This document shows positions 16,486 through 24,985 of a stretch of 64,000 bases of DNA, piece by piece. Under the pieces are notes generated by a model that did no database searches, had not been told where the DNA came from, and was given only the letters and a program-made list of their open reading frames with translations. Source of the DNA: JAHEEL01 sp963836085 (GTDB taxonomy: Bacteria > Actinomycetota > Acidimicrobiia > Spongiisociales > UBA5794); assembly GCA_963836085.1 (NCBI GenBank), contig CAWIHT010000009.1, forward strand, positions 62,001 to 126,000, read 5' to 3'. A program made the translations under genes and the position numbers. Position 1 is the stretch's first letter, and each line of letters starts with the position of its first letter.

Positions 16486-17577
16486 ATGAAACATCTCTTG
16501 AGAATCCCCGTCCTGCTGCTCGTGCTCCTTCTCGTCGCCGCGGCCTGCTCCTCGGGTGGCGACGCCGAAGACACCACCACGACCACCGAGGCGACCACCA
16601 CGACCACCGAGGCGACCACCACGACCGCCGAGGCGACGACGACGTCCTCGACCACGACCACCACGACCACACTTGCTCCGAGCATCGCCGCCACCATCAA
16701 CGGAATGCCGGGGGAGGAAGGCACCGAGGATCGGCGGGTCGTGAGTGTCAAGATCGACAATCACCCGAATGCCCGTCCTCAGTCCGGTCTTCAAGAGGCC
16801 GATGCGGTCTACGAAATCCTTGTCGAAGGTGGACTGACCCGCTTCATCGCGATGTTCCACCAATCGGACAGCGAGTTCGTTGGACCGAACCGCTCCGGCC
16901 GGCCGACCGACTCTGAGGTGATGCGTCCGCTCGGCGGACCGTTCCAGATCTCGGGTGCTCAGCCGTGGGTCCAACGGATTTTCCGCAATGACGGAACGCT
17001 CGTGGTCTACGACACGGGTGCCACGACCTTCCGCATGCCGCACCGGCAGGCGCCCCACAACCTCTACACCACGACACCGTCCATCCGCGAGTACGCCGAT
17101 GGCGTCGGGTGGCCGGACGATCCGCCGCCCCCGCTCTACGTGTACGGACCCGAGCCGACGGCCGCGACCGAAGACGCTGCGAAGATCACGTTCGACTGGT
17201 CCGACGGCCCCGACGTTATCTGGGAGTGGGACGGGGAGCAGTACCTGCGCTTCAACGGTTCGACGCCGCACGAGTGGATCGATGCCGATTCGATCTCCGG
17301 GCAGGTCTCGACCGACACCCTCGTTGTGATCAAGGGCAAGAAGTACACCGCAAGCTCCGGCACCGGAGCCGGCTCGGCGGTTCCCGCGACCCATACCACC
17401 GGTACCGGAGAGGCGCTCGTGTTCTACGAAGGCGGCGTGTTCGCCGCGACGTGGGAGCGGGAGACGATCGAGGAAATGATCCGGATCGTTGATGCCCAAG
17501 GCAACAACGTTGTCCTCCCCGCAGGTCGCGTCTGGACGAGTGTGTTCCCCGACAACCGGACCGTCACCTGGGAGTAG
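16486..17577 (+). CDS. DUF3048 domain lipoprotein (YerB-like)
   Basis: This is a 363-residue lipoprotein. The signal peptide ends in the lipobox LVAAAC, so the Cys near residue 21 would be lipidated. A low-complexity tract of Thr/Glu/Ala repeats (residues about 29-60) acts as a spacer through the wall. The rest matches the DUF3048 pattern, with VVSVKIDNHPNARPQSGL, EADAVYEILVEGGLTRF, NRSGRPTD and a C-terminal half ending GRVWTSVFP. The biochemical function of the family is unsettled. The Thr tract is coded by 21-bp direct repeats (16570-16640) and could vary in length between strains. Confidence 0.9.
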   Translation: MKHLLRIPVLLLVLLLVAAACSSGGDAEDTTTTTEATTTTTEATTTTAEATTTSSTTTTTTTLAPSIAATINGMPGEEGTEDRRVVSVKIDNHPNARPQSGLQEADAVYEILVEGGLTRFIAMFHQSDSEFVGPNRSGRPTDSEVMRPLGGPFQISGAQPWVQRIFRNDGTLVVYDTGATTFRMPHRQAPHNLYTTTPSIREYADGVGWPDDPPPPLYVYGPEPTAATEDAAKITFDWSDGPDVIWEWDGEQYLRFNGSTPHEWIDADSISGQVSTDTLVVIKGKKYTASSGTGAGSAVPATHTTGTGEALVFYEGGVFAATWERETIEEMIRIVDAQGNNVVLPAGRVWTSVFPDNRTVTWE

Positions 17578-17580
17578 TCC

Positions 17581-18963
17581 ATGGATTCGATCGCGGACAT
17601 CGCTCACTCGGTACGGAGTGCTGCGGTCCCGGCGATCGAGATCATACGGTCTGCACTCGACGCCGCAGACGCGGTGCAGTCGAGCCTGAATCCGTTCACA
17701 CGGATCGATCGCGAAGGTGCGCTCGAGCGAGCCGCCCGCATCGATCGGATGATTGCCGCTGGTGAGGACGGAGGTCCCCTTGCCGGAGTGCCGATCGGTC
17801 TCAAGGACCTGATCGACCAAGCCGGTACTCCCACGACGAACGGAGCGGCGTTCGAGGCCGACCTACCTGATTCGTCGGCAACCGTCGTCGTGCGTCTGGA
17901 GGCGGCGGGTGCCGTCATCATCGGCCGGACCGGACTCCACGAGTTCGCGTTCGGGTTCACCTCGGAGAACCCCCACTTTGGTCCGGTACGCAACCCGTGG
18001 GATCCCGACCTCTCACCGGGAGGATCATCGGGCGGGTCAGGGGCCGCGGTCGCTGCCGGCATCGTCCCAGCCGCGATTGGCACCGATACCGGCGGTTCGG
18101 TTCGCGTCCCGGCTGCCCTCTGCGGTGTGGTCGGCCTGAAGGTCACCCACGGGCGTGTGCCCCTGACCGGTGTGACGCCCCTCGCTCCTTCGCTCGACAC
18201 CGTCGGACCGATCGCTCGAACGATCGGCGATGCGGCCGCTGTCTACGAAGCGATCGCGGGCGGGGACCCACGTGACCCGTGGTCGGCCCCGCGTACCGTC
18301 GAGACGGTTGGCGAACCTCGCGACCCTGCTTCCGTGCGCGTTGGCATCCTGAAACAGTGGATGTCGGCGCCAACCGATCAGGTGACCCGAGATGCGTTCC
18401 ATGCTGCCGTCGCACGGCTGCTCGAGGCTGGAGCATCGGTTGAGGCGGTCGACGAACCGGGACTCGCGGTCACCGAGGTCGCCGGACTCGCCTCGTCGGG
18501 AGAGATCTACCGAACGCACCGGGAGCGGTGGGAGCGCGATCCGGAGCGGTACGGCAGAGACGTCGCGGCACGGCTCAGCAAGGCGGCCATGGTCGGGCTC
18601 GACACGATGGTCGATGCCATGGCATGGGATGCAGGCGCGCGCCACAGCCTTGATCGGCTGTTTCGCCGCTTCGACATCCTGATCACCCCAACCGTTGGAT
18701 CGACGAGGAAGGTCATCGGCGAAGCGGACATGGACATCGACGGCCTGCGGATCTTCCATCGAACGGTGCTCGCACAGAACACCTGGCCGGTCAACCGCGT
18801 CGGCAACCCAGCGCTCGCCGTGCCGATTCCGAGCGAGGGGACTCCACCGGCGAGCCTTCAGATCATCGGTCCGCGGTGGGGAGAGGCCGGCCTGCTTGAG
18901 ATCGGACTCGGATTCGAGGCTTGCGGCGTCGTTGGATTGGATCATTCGGCGGAGTCTCTCTGA
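17581..18963 (+). CDS. Amidase signature family hydrolase
   Basis: This 460-residue amidase-signature enzyme carries the full Lys-Ser-Ser triad: Lys in GLKDLI, the cis-Ser in GGSSGGSGAA and the nucleophile Ser in GTDTGGSVRVPA. It is a paralogue of GatA at 61713-63191 but stands alone, without GatB or GatC beside it, so it is probably a free amidase or aspartyl/glutamyl-amide hydrolase of unknown substrate and not a tRNA amidotransferase subunit. The ATG follows the DUF3048 stop by three bases, indicating cotranscription. Confidence 0.88.
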   Translation: MDSIADIAHSVRSAAVPAIEIIRSALDAADAVQSSLNPFTRIDREGALERAARIDRMIAAGEDGGPLAGVPIGLKDLIDQAGTPTTNGAAFEADLPDSSATVVVRLEAAGAVIIGRTGLHEFAFGFTSENPHFGPVRNPWDPDLSPGGSSGGSGAAVAAGIVPAAIGTDTGGSVRVPAALCGVVGLKVTHGRVPLTGVTPLAPSLDTVGPIARTIGDAAAVYEAIAGGDPRDPWSAPRTVETVGEPRDPASVRVGILKQWMSAPTDQVTRDAFHAAVARLLEAGASVEAVDEPGLAVTEVAGLASSGEIYRTHRERWERDPERYGRDVAARLSKAAMVGLDTMVDAMAWDAGARHSLDRLFRRFDILITPTVGSTRKVIGEADMDIDGLRIFHRTVLAQNTWPVNRVGNPALAVPIPSEGTPPASLQIIGPRWGEAGLLEIGLGFEACGVVGLDHSAESL

Positions 18964-19173
18964 CTGCTCCGGAGGCACGTCCGCGGAGTTGGTCGCTGAA
19001 GTCGAATCGGTAGCTCGAACCCGCAGTGCTCTGGCGGGACGCTGCGCTGAAAGCAGGCGTCGATCTCGCTCGGCATGTGATCGCCAACCACCGCGTCGAA
19101 ACGGCATAGACTTGCTGATTGCACGGGGAGACGGTCCATTCCGATCTTCCATTCGCGATGAGGAGCAGAAACA

Positions 19174-21048
19174 GTGTCATCAGACACCGAGACCGATGCC
19201 CGGCCGACACCGGAGAAGATCGATCGGGTCGTGATCCGATTCGCGGGTGACTCGGGAGACGGCATGCAGTTGGCCGGCACGCAGTTCACGGCGAGTTCCG
19301 CAATGTTCGGCAACGACCTTGCGACGCTCCCCAACTTCCCGGCCGAGATTCGCGCGCCTGCCGGCACGATCGCAGGTGTTTCGTCGTTCCAGGTGCACAT
19401 TGCTGACTGGGACATTCTCACGCCCGGCGATCGTCCCGACTGCTTGATCGCCATGAACCCGGCGGCGCTGAAGGCCAACATCGACGACCTCAAGCCGGGT
19501 GCGTTGATCATCGTCAACCGGGATGCCTTCGACGATCGGAATCTTACGAAGGCCGGGTACGACGCCAACCCACTCAAGGACGGATCCCTTTCCGGATTCC
19601 ATGTGCTCACGGCACCGATGGAGGAGTTGACGAAGCAGGCCCTCGTGGGAACCGGAGTGAAGGGTCGGGCGGTGCTCCGATCGAAGAACTTCTTTGCTCT
19701 TGGGCTGATGTCGTGGATGTACTCTCGGCCGCTCGAATCGGTCGAGGAATGGAACTCTGGCAAGTTCGGTGCCGACAGCCCGGTCGCCGCCGCGAACAGC
19801 GCCGCTCTGCGAGCCGGCTACAACTACGGCATTACGACGGAGGAATTCCACCACACCTTCGAGGTGAAACCGGCTTCGCTGCCGGAGGGGGAGTACACCA
19901 ACGTCACTGGAAACGCTGCGCTCGCCTGGGGACTCATTGCCGGTGCGCGAGCCGCCAACCTGCCGCTCTTCCTCGGATCGTATCCGATCACCCCCGCCAC
20001 ATCGATTCTCGAGGAGCTGGCGAAGCAGAAGCACTTCGGTGTGAAGACGTTCCAGGCCGAGGACGAGATCGCCGCAGTCGGCACCGCCGTCGGTGCCGCC
20101 TTCGCCGGGAACCTGGCCGCCACGACGACGTCGGGTCCCGGACTTGCGCTGAAGTCCGAGAGCATCAGCCTCGCCTTCATGATGGAGTTGCCGCTGATCG
20201 TTATCGATGTGCAACGCGCCGGTCCGTCAACCGGCATGCCGACGAGGGTGGAGCAATCTGACCTGCTGTTCGCGATGTACGGTCGCCACGGAGAGGCGCC
20301 GCTTCCGGTCATCGCAGCGGCGACGCCGGCCGACGCGTTCTCAACGGCCATCGAAGCAGCGCGGATCGCGACCAAGTACATGACGCCGGTGATCCTCCTG
20401 TCGGACGGATACGTCGCGAACTCCTCCGAGCCATGGCTGATTCCGGATGTGGCCGACCTTCCCAAGTTCCCGGTCTCGTTCGCAACAAAGCCGAACGATG
20501 GCGACAAGTTCTTGCCATACGTTCGGGATCCCGAGACCCTTGCTCGCTCTTGGGCAATCCCGGGTACGCCGGGTCTGGAGCACCGACTCGGTGGTCTCGA
20601 GAAGCAGAACCTCACCGGTGCTGTCGCGTACGACGGTGAGAACCATCAGTTGATGACCGAGCTTCGCGCCGCGAAGATCGATGCGATCCGGAAGGACATC
20701 CCGCCGATCACCGTGCACGGGGACGCCGATGCGAAGATCCTGGTCCTCGGGTGGGGTTCGACGTTCGGTGCTATTCGAGCGGGTGTGCTCAACGCCCGCA
20801 GGAATGGCCTCTCCGTTGCCCATGCGCAGATCCGACACCTCAATCCACTCCCGCCGGACCTCGGCGATGTGCTCCAGGGACGCGAGGTCGTGCTGATACC
20901 CGAACTCAATGCTGGCCAGTTCTCCAAGCTGATCCGTGCTGAGTACCTGGTCGACGCCGTGTCGCTCAGCAAGATGGAGGGTGACCCGTTCAAGTCGGGT
21001 GAGATCGAAGACAAACTCGTAGAACTCTGCCGGGGGCTCAACTCATGA
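19174..21048 (+). CDS. korA: 2-oxoacid:ferredoxin oxidoreductase alpha/gamma subunit (KorA)
   Basis: This 624-residue fusion has the gamma domain first (RFAGDSGDGMQLAGTQF, about residues 20-200) and then the alpha domain (SYPITPATSILEELAKQ, FQAEDEIAAVGTAVGAAFAG, TSGPGLALKSE). With KorB it oxidises 2-oxoglutarate plus CoA to succinyl-CoA and CO2, reducing ferredoxin, in place of the classical dehydrogenase complex, as in mycobacteria. The GTG start has a GAGGAG ribosome site 7-8 bases upstream. The TGA overlaps the korB ATG. The 210-bp spacer before the gene shows nothing recognisable apart from that site. The 2-oxoglutarate specificity rests on overall resemblance to actinobacterial KorA. Confidence 0.92.
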   Translation: MSSDTETDARPTPEKIDRVVIRFAGDSGDGMQLAGTQFTASSAMFGNDLATLPNFPAEIRAPAGTIAGVSSFQVHIADWDILTPGDRPDCLIAMNPAALKANIDDLKPGALIIVNRDAFDDRNLTKAGYDANPLKDGSLSGFHVLTAPMEELTKQALVGTGVKGRAVLRSKNFFALGLMSWMYSRPLESVEEWNSGKFGADSPVAAANSAALRAGYNYGITTEEFHHTFEVKPASLPEGEYTNVTGNAALAWGLIAGARAANLPLFLGSYPITPATSILEELAKQKHFGVKTFQAEDEIAAVGTAVGAAFAGNLAATTTSGPGLALKSESISLAFMMELPLIVIDVQRAGPSTGMPTRVEQSDLLFAMYGRHGEAPLPVIAAATPADAFSTAIEAARIATKYMTPVILLSDGYVANSSEPWLIPDVADLPKFPVSFATKPNDGDKFLPYVRDPETLARSWAIPGTPGLEHRLGGLEKQNLTGAVAYDGENHQLMTELRAAKIDAIRKDIPPITVHGDADAKILVLGWGSTFGAIRAGVLNARRNGLSVAHAQIRHLNPLPPDLGDVLQGREVVLIPELNAGQFSKLIRAEYLVDAVSLSKMEGDPFKSGEIEDKLVELCRGLNS

Positions 21049-22061
21049 CGATCGAAGTGAAGGACTACAAGCGGGCTGACTTCCAAGCGGCGCAAGAGGT
21101 GCGCTGGTGCCCGGGTTGCGGGGATTACACGATCCTTGCCTCGGTCCAGACGTTCCTGGCGGAGATGGGGATTGCTCGCGAGAATCACGTCTTCATCTCG
21201 GGTATCGGCTGTTCGAGCCGCTTCCCCTACTACGTGAATACCTATGGCATGCACAGCATCCACGGGCGCGCGCCGGCCATCGCTTCCGGCGTCGCGAGCG
21301 CGAATCCCGATCTCACGGTGTGGGTGATTACCGGTGATGGGGATGGACTCTCGATCGGCGGGAACCATCTGATCCACGCGCTGCGGCGCAATGTTGATCT
21401 GAACATCTTGTTGTTCAACAACCAGATCTACGGCCTGACGAAGGGGCAGTACTCACCGACGTCCGAACTGGGGAAGAAGACGAAGACATCTCCGATGGGT
21501 TCGATCGACTACCCGTTCAACCCGGTGAGCCTCGCGCTCGGGGCGGAGGCGACGTTCGTCGCCAGGACGATCGACATGGACCGGGGTCACATGACCGACG
21601 TGTTGCGAGCGGCATCGGAGCATCGTGGAACCTCGTTCATCGAGATCTATCAGAACTGCAACGTCTTCAACGACAAAGCGTTCATCGAACTCACGAGCCG
21701 GGAGACTCGCGACGACAACCGCGTGTACCTGGAGCACGGGAAGCCGATCTTGTTCGGTCCCGACAATGAATTCGGGATCCGGATTGGCGAGTTGGGTGCC
21801 GAGATCGTCGAGGTCTCAGCCGTGGGCATCGACGCGATTCAGGTCCACAACGCCGAGGACCCGGAGCCTGGTGTTGCGTTCGCCCTCAGTCGACTCTCGC
21901 GTGGGCCCCATGGGCCAACGCCCCTGGGAGTGTTCCGTGATGTGAAGAGAGCGGTCTACGAAGACATGATGGTCGGCCACATCGAAGAGGCGCAGGCCGC
22001 TCGCGGAACGGGCGATCTCGCAGCCCTGCTCCGCTCCGGCGGAACCTGGACCTCCGAGTAG
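21045..22061 (+). CDS. korB: 2-oxoacid:ferredoxin oxidoreductase beta subunit (KorB)
   Basis: This 338-residue thiamine-diphosphate and iron-sulfur subunit carries its [4Fe-4S] cysteines in RWCPGCGDY, GIGCSSRF and NCNVFND. GDGDGLSIGGNHLIHALRRN with LFNNQIYGLTKGQ is the magnesium/TPP-binding site. It pairs with KorA, whose stop it overlaps by four bases (ATGA). The product is succinyl-CoA with reduced ferredoxin in the TCA cycle. Confidence 0.95.
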   Translation: MTIEVKDYKRADFQAAQEVRWCPGCGDYTILASVQTFLAEMGIARENHVFISGIGCSSRFPYYVNTYGMHSIHGRAPAIASGVASANPDLTVWVITGDGDGLSIGGNHLIHALRRNVDLNILLFNNQIYGLTKGQYSPTSELGKKTKTSPMGSIDYPFNPVSLALGAEATFVARTIDMDRGHMTDVLRAASEHRGTSFIEIYQNCNVFNDKAFIELTSRETRDDNRVYLEHGKPILFGPDNEFGIRIGELGAEIVEVSAVGIDAIQVHNAEDPEPGVAFALSRLSRGPHGPTPLGVFRDVKRAVYEDMMVGHIEEAQAARGTGDLAALLRSGGTWTSE

Positions 22062-22100
22062 CTCGAGAGAGCGAGCCCGTTCGGCGGAAGGGTCGACTCC

Positions 22101-22619
22101 ATGAGCGATCGTGTGTGCATTCGCTTCTCGAAGTGGGACGGAACACCCCACTGGGCGTTCGACATGGAACGTCTCGCTGACGACGAGCACGGGACCTGGC
22201 TATGGGCACCCGGTGGGACCCAACTCCGACGTGGTTCGGAGCCTCCCATCGCTGCGAAACACGGATTCGTCAAGCTCATCACCCCAGGCTCATGGTGGAC
22301 GGCGCTCTGGAACGACGGACCGTGGTCCGACGGCCGGTCGATCCGCACGTACGTCGATGTGATCACCCCTGCCGTGTGGGAGGGCGACATTGTGAGGATG
22401 ATCGACCTCGACCTCGACGTGGTCCGCCGAGACAGCGGCACCGTCGAGGTCGACGACGAGGATGAATTCGACGAACACCGAACCACCATGGCCTATCCCG
22501 ATCACATCGTGGACAAGGCGCGGACTGAGACGGCACGATTGGCCATTGCCGTAGAGAGCGGAGCTGAACCGTTCGGGAGCGTCGGCGATCAATGGCTCGA
22601 GGCAGCATTTGGACACTGA
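22101..22619 (+). CDS. DUF402 domain protein
   Basis: This 172-residue cytoplasmic protein has the DUF402 pattern: an N-terminal WxFDMERL...GTWLWAP region, WTALWNDGPW in the middle, and DLDLDVVRRDSG...VDDEDEFDEHR near the C-terminus, a cluster of acidic residues that binds divalent metals in relatives such as nucleoside-phosphate hydrolases. Substrate and pathway cannot be named. Its last 11 bases overlap the start of the AlkD-like gene, so the two are coupled. Confidence 0.8.
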   Translation: MSDRVCIRFSKWDGTPHWAFDMERLADDEHGTWLWAPGGTQLRRGSEPPIAAKHGFVKLITPGSWWTALWNDGPWSDGRSIRTYVDVITPAVWEGDIVRMIDLDLDVVRRDSGTVEVDDEDEFDEHRTTMAYPDHIVDKARTETARLAIAVESGAEPFGSVGDQWLEAAFGH

Positions 22620-23292
22620 CGCCCTGGTTGGCCTCGCTTCGGCTCGGCTCGGGGAAGCGGCCGATCCGGCGAAGGCCGCGCCGATGGCCGCCTACATGAA
22701 GACCGACACACCCTTCTACGGAGTGCAGAAGGCAGGGCGACTCCCGGTGCACCGGGAGTTGGTGCGACGATTCCCACCCGAGAGCAGCGAGGACTATCGC
22801 AGCGCGGTGCTCGCTCTGTGGAGACAACCGCATCGCGAAGAGCGCTATCTCGCCATTGACTACGCGTGTTCGTTTCCCCGGTACATCACGGTCTCATCGA
22901 TCCCGCTCTACCGTCGGATGATCATCGACGGAGCGTGGTGGGACTACGTCGACTCGATCGCCATCCACCTCGTTGGCCACGTACTCCTGCATCAGCGAGA
23001 ACCGACCACCCCGAAGGTGGCGGCCTGGATTGACGATCCAGACCTCTGGCTCCGCCGCAGTTCGATCATCGGTCAGATCGGACACAAGGACGCCACCGAC
23101 ACGGATCTCCTCTTCGGCGCATGCCGTAGCCGCATGCATGAGAAGGAGTTCTTCATTCGGAAGGCGATCGGCTGGGCGTTGCGCGACTATGCGAAGACAA
23201 ACCCGACGGAGGTGCGCCGTTTCGCGCTCGCACACCGATCCGAACTGTCGGGGCTGTCGTTCCGGGAAGCGACCAAACATCTCGACGTCTGA
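22609..23292 (+). CDS. DNA alkylation repair protein, AlkD family
   Basis: This 227-residue all-helical HEAT-like protein matches AlkD DNA glycosylases: PMAAYMKTDTPFYGVQ at the N-terminus, then REERYLAIDYA, WWDYVDSIA with the likely catalytic Asp, and EFFIRKAIGWALRDYAKTNP. AlkD enzymes remove N3- and N7-alkylated bases. The TTG at 22609 is preferred over the ATG at 22684 because it keeps the LASARLGEAADPAKAAPM segment, which is conserved in the family. It overlaps the DUF402 stop. Confidence 0.9.
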   Translation: MDTDALVGLASARLGEAADPAKAAPMAAYMKTDTPFYGVQKAGRLPVHRELVRRFPPESSEDYRSAVLALWRQPHREERYLAIDYACSFPRYITVSSIPLYRRMIIDGAWWDYVDSIAIHLVGHVLLHQREPTTPKVAAWIDDPDLWLRRSSIIGQIGHKDATDTDLLFGACRSRMHEKEFFIRKAIGWALRDYAKTNPTEVRRFALAHRSELSGLSFREATKHLDV

Positions 23293-23298
23293 TACCGT
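23293..23298 (+). promoter_or_regulatory. Putative -10 element of a leaderless promoter
   Basis: TACCGT lies 6 bases before the ATG at 23305, with no ribosome site between them. Confidence 0.5.
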
Positions 23299-23304
23299 CG
23301 CGTC

Positions 23305-23898
23305 ATGGATCCAGACACGATGCAACAGATGTGGGACGGCCGCTACCGCGAACGCGGAGCGGTCTGGGGGAGCGAGCCAAATCGCTTCCTCGTGGACGTC
23401 GCTTCAGACCTTGAACCCGGAACCGCTCTCGATCTTGGGTGCGGACAAGGACGCAACGCCCTCTGGCTTGCCAGCCGCGGATTCACGGTCACCGGCCTCG
23501 ATCTCTCACCGGTCGCGGTGGGGCAGGCAGAGGAGATGGCGGCGGAGCTTGGAGTCGACGCCACGTTCAAGGCCGTCGACCTCATGGCGTGGGATCCGGA
23601 GGGACGGGTCTGGGACCTCGTGCTGCTGGCCTACCTCCACCTGCCGGACGCCATGCGAAAGGCAGTTCACGCCGCCGCCGTGCGCGCTGTTGCTCCGGGC
23701 GGACGCATTGTCGTGATCGCCCACCATCTCGACAACCTCGAGTCGGGAACTGGAGGGCCCTCGAATCCGGATTGGCTGTTCACCCAGGCGCAACTTGCGG
23801 ATGACTTCTCGAGTCTCACCATCGTTCGGAACGAGCGGGTGGTACGACCCACGGAACAGGGTGACGCGTTGGACGTCGTCTGCGTCGCTTTGGTCTAG
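23305..23898 (+). CDS. Class I SAM-dependent methyltransferase (TehB-like)
   Basis: This 197-residue methyltransferase has motif I in ALDLGCGQGRNALWLA, an acidic loop in GLDLSPVAV, and the VDLMAWDPEG and LLAYLHLP segments typical of the TehB/Methyltransf_25 group. It uses S-adenosylmethionine on a small or unknown acceptor. The start at MDPDTM lies just after a -10 element. Its last four bases overlap the convergent peptidase gene. No neighbour points to a substrate. Confidence 0.85.
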   Translation: MDPDTMQQMWDGRYRERGAVWGSEPNRFLVDVASDLEPGTALDLGCGQGRNALWLASRGFTVTGLDLSPVAVGQAEEMAAELGVDATFKAVDLMAWDPEGRVWDLVLLAYLHLPDAMRKAVHAAAVRAVAPGGRIVVIAHHLDNLESGTGGPSNPDWLFTQAQLADDFSSLTIVRNERVVRPTEQGDALDVVCVALV

Positions 23899-24341
23899 AT
23901 CCGGCCAGCGCGTGTCGGTGGCCAGTAGCGGGCGATGACCTTCCAACCGACATCGGCGATCGGGATGGCGCCGAGCACACGGCTGTCGACTGACGACACG
24001 GCGCGCCGGTCGGCCATGACCCACACCGCGTCGTCCGGAACGACGTCATCGGAGTCGGCCGCCATCAAGCCGTCGGCCCATGGATCGGGAACGACGTCGC
24101 CATCAACGTGGATATGACCGTCCGACACCGTCACCCGTTCACCTGGAAGGCCGATGACGCGCTTGATGAGCGTCCAGTCCGGATACGACGGATGCGTGAA
24201 GACCACGATGTCGCCGCGGCTCGGTGTACGTCGGGCCCGCTGGGCGAGGAGCCAGTCGTCGGGCTCGAATGTCGGTCGCATCGAGTCGTCGACGACCGCG
24301 AAACGACGCGTGTTGCCGCCGATCACCGCCGCGCCCACCAT
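23895..24341 (-). CDS. sodX: Nickel superoxide dismutase maturation protease, SodX-like S26 peptidase
   Basis: This short signal-peptidase-like enzyme has the Ser/Lys dyad in DDSMRPTF and TLIKRVIGLPGE and a C-terminal SSVDSRVLGAIP. It is small for LepB and lies divergently beside sodN. That arrangement is known for SodX, which cuts the NiSOD precursor before its His-Cys nickel hook. From the ATG at 24341 only nine hydrophobic residues precede the body (148 residues). The frame stays open to 24395, and adding RKRGIAAATTGAV would give a full membrane anchor, but no ATG, GTG or TTG exists there. An ATC at 24381-24383 after AGGAGGG is a possible rare start. Confidence 0.85.
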   Translation of the reverse strand: MVGAAVIGGNTRRFAVVDDSMRPTFEPDDWLLAQRARRTPSRGDIVVFTHPSYPDWTLIKRVIGLPGERVTVSDGHIHVDGDVVPDPWADGLMAADSDDVVPDDAVWVMADRRAVSSVDSRVLGAIPIADVGWKVIARYWPPTRAGRI

Positions 24342-24485
24342 GACGGCGCCGGTCGTCGCTGCTGCAATGCCTCGCTTGCGGATATGCCCTCCTCAGCCGG
24401 GACGAGTGTACGGAAGAGAACCCCCGATTTGCAGTCGCGCGGTCCGGTAGGGTGGCCAAGAACCCCGACCCAATGGGAGGAAGCC

Positions 24486-24914
24486 ATGAAGATCGTCGAG
24501 AAGATCCTCGCGCCTCGCTACGAGACGCACGCCCACTGCGACCTGTTCTGCGGCACGTATGACCCCGCGCAGGCAATGATCGAAGCCGTATCGTGTCTGA
24601 AGATCGCCGAGAAGTACCAGGCATCGGACGACGACGTGTTCCGTGCCCGCGCCATCTCGATCAAGGAGCAGAGCGCCGAACTCGTCAAGCACCACCTCTG
24701 GGTCCTGTGGACCGACTTCTTCGAGCCGAAGCATGTCGAGCAGTTCCCGAACTTGCACGATCTGTTCTGGCGTGCCACCAAGGCGGCCGGCGAAGCCAAG
24801 AAGACGATGGACCCGGCCGCATCGCAGAAGATGATCGACCTCATCTCCGACGTCTCCGACGTCTTCTGGGCCACCGAGAAAGCAAAGGGCGCCGGCGTCT
24901 ACCCACCGGCCTAG
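24486..24914 (+). CDS. sodN: Nickel-containing superoxide dismutase
   Basis: This 142-residue precursor converts superoxide to oxygen and hydrogen peroxide. The first 16 residues (MKIVEKILAPRYETHA) are the leader removed during maturation. The mature protein starts with the nickel hook HCDLFCGTYDP (His17, Cys18, Cys22). Known enzymes have HCDLPCGVYDP; here the Pro before the second Cys is Phe (Phe21). The rest is the usual four-helix bundle with WVLWTDFFEP and ATKAAGEAKK. A GGGAGGA ribosome site precedes the ATG. The SodX-like protease lies divergently upstream, and a strong hairpin follows the stop. Confidence 0.95.
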   Translation: MKIVEKILAPRYETHAHCDLFCGTYDPAQAMIEAVSCLKIAEKYQASDDDVFRARAISIKEQSAELVKHHLWVLWTDFFEPKHVEQFPNLHDLFWRATKAAGEAKKTMDPAASQKMIDLISDVSDVFWATEKAKGAGVYPPA

Positions 24915-24939
24915 GCGACCAGTGACCAGATGTGAGCGA

Positions 24940-24967
24940 AGGGCCGGGACGAATGTCCCGGCCCTTC
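24940..24967 (+). terminator. Bidirectional terminator hairpin between sodN and murJ
   Basis: AAGGGCCGGGAC pairs perfectly with GTCCCGGCCCTT (12 bp) around the loop GAAT. It lies 25 bases after the sodN stop and before the convergent murJ stop. There is no long T-tract. Confidence 0.8.
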
Positions 24968-24985
24968 AGCTACTCAGCTACTCCC
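24968..24985 (+). repeat. Short tandem repeat, CAGCTACT x2
   Basis: Two perfect 8-bp units sit directly behind the sodN hairpin. Related AGCTAC units recur at 42503-42538 and, as 7-bp units, inside the regulator gene at 31640-31731. Confidence 0.6.

Noticed and set aside
16234..17820. Long minus-strand open frame (528 codons) opposite the DUF3048 gene
   Set aside because: It is a shadow of high-GC coding DNA; the product is Arg/Gly-rich with GGRGGRLGG repeats mirrored from the Thr tract, and the plus-strand genes are clear.
17581..18963. Second gatA
   Set aside because: The amidase triad is present, but GatA-specific segments are missing and no gatB or gatC is adjacent.
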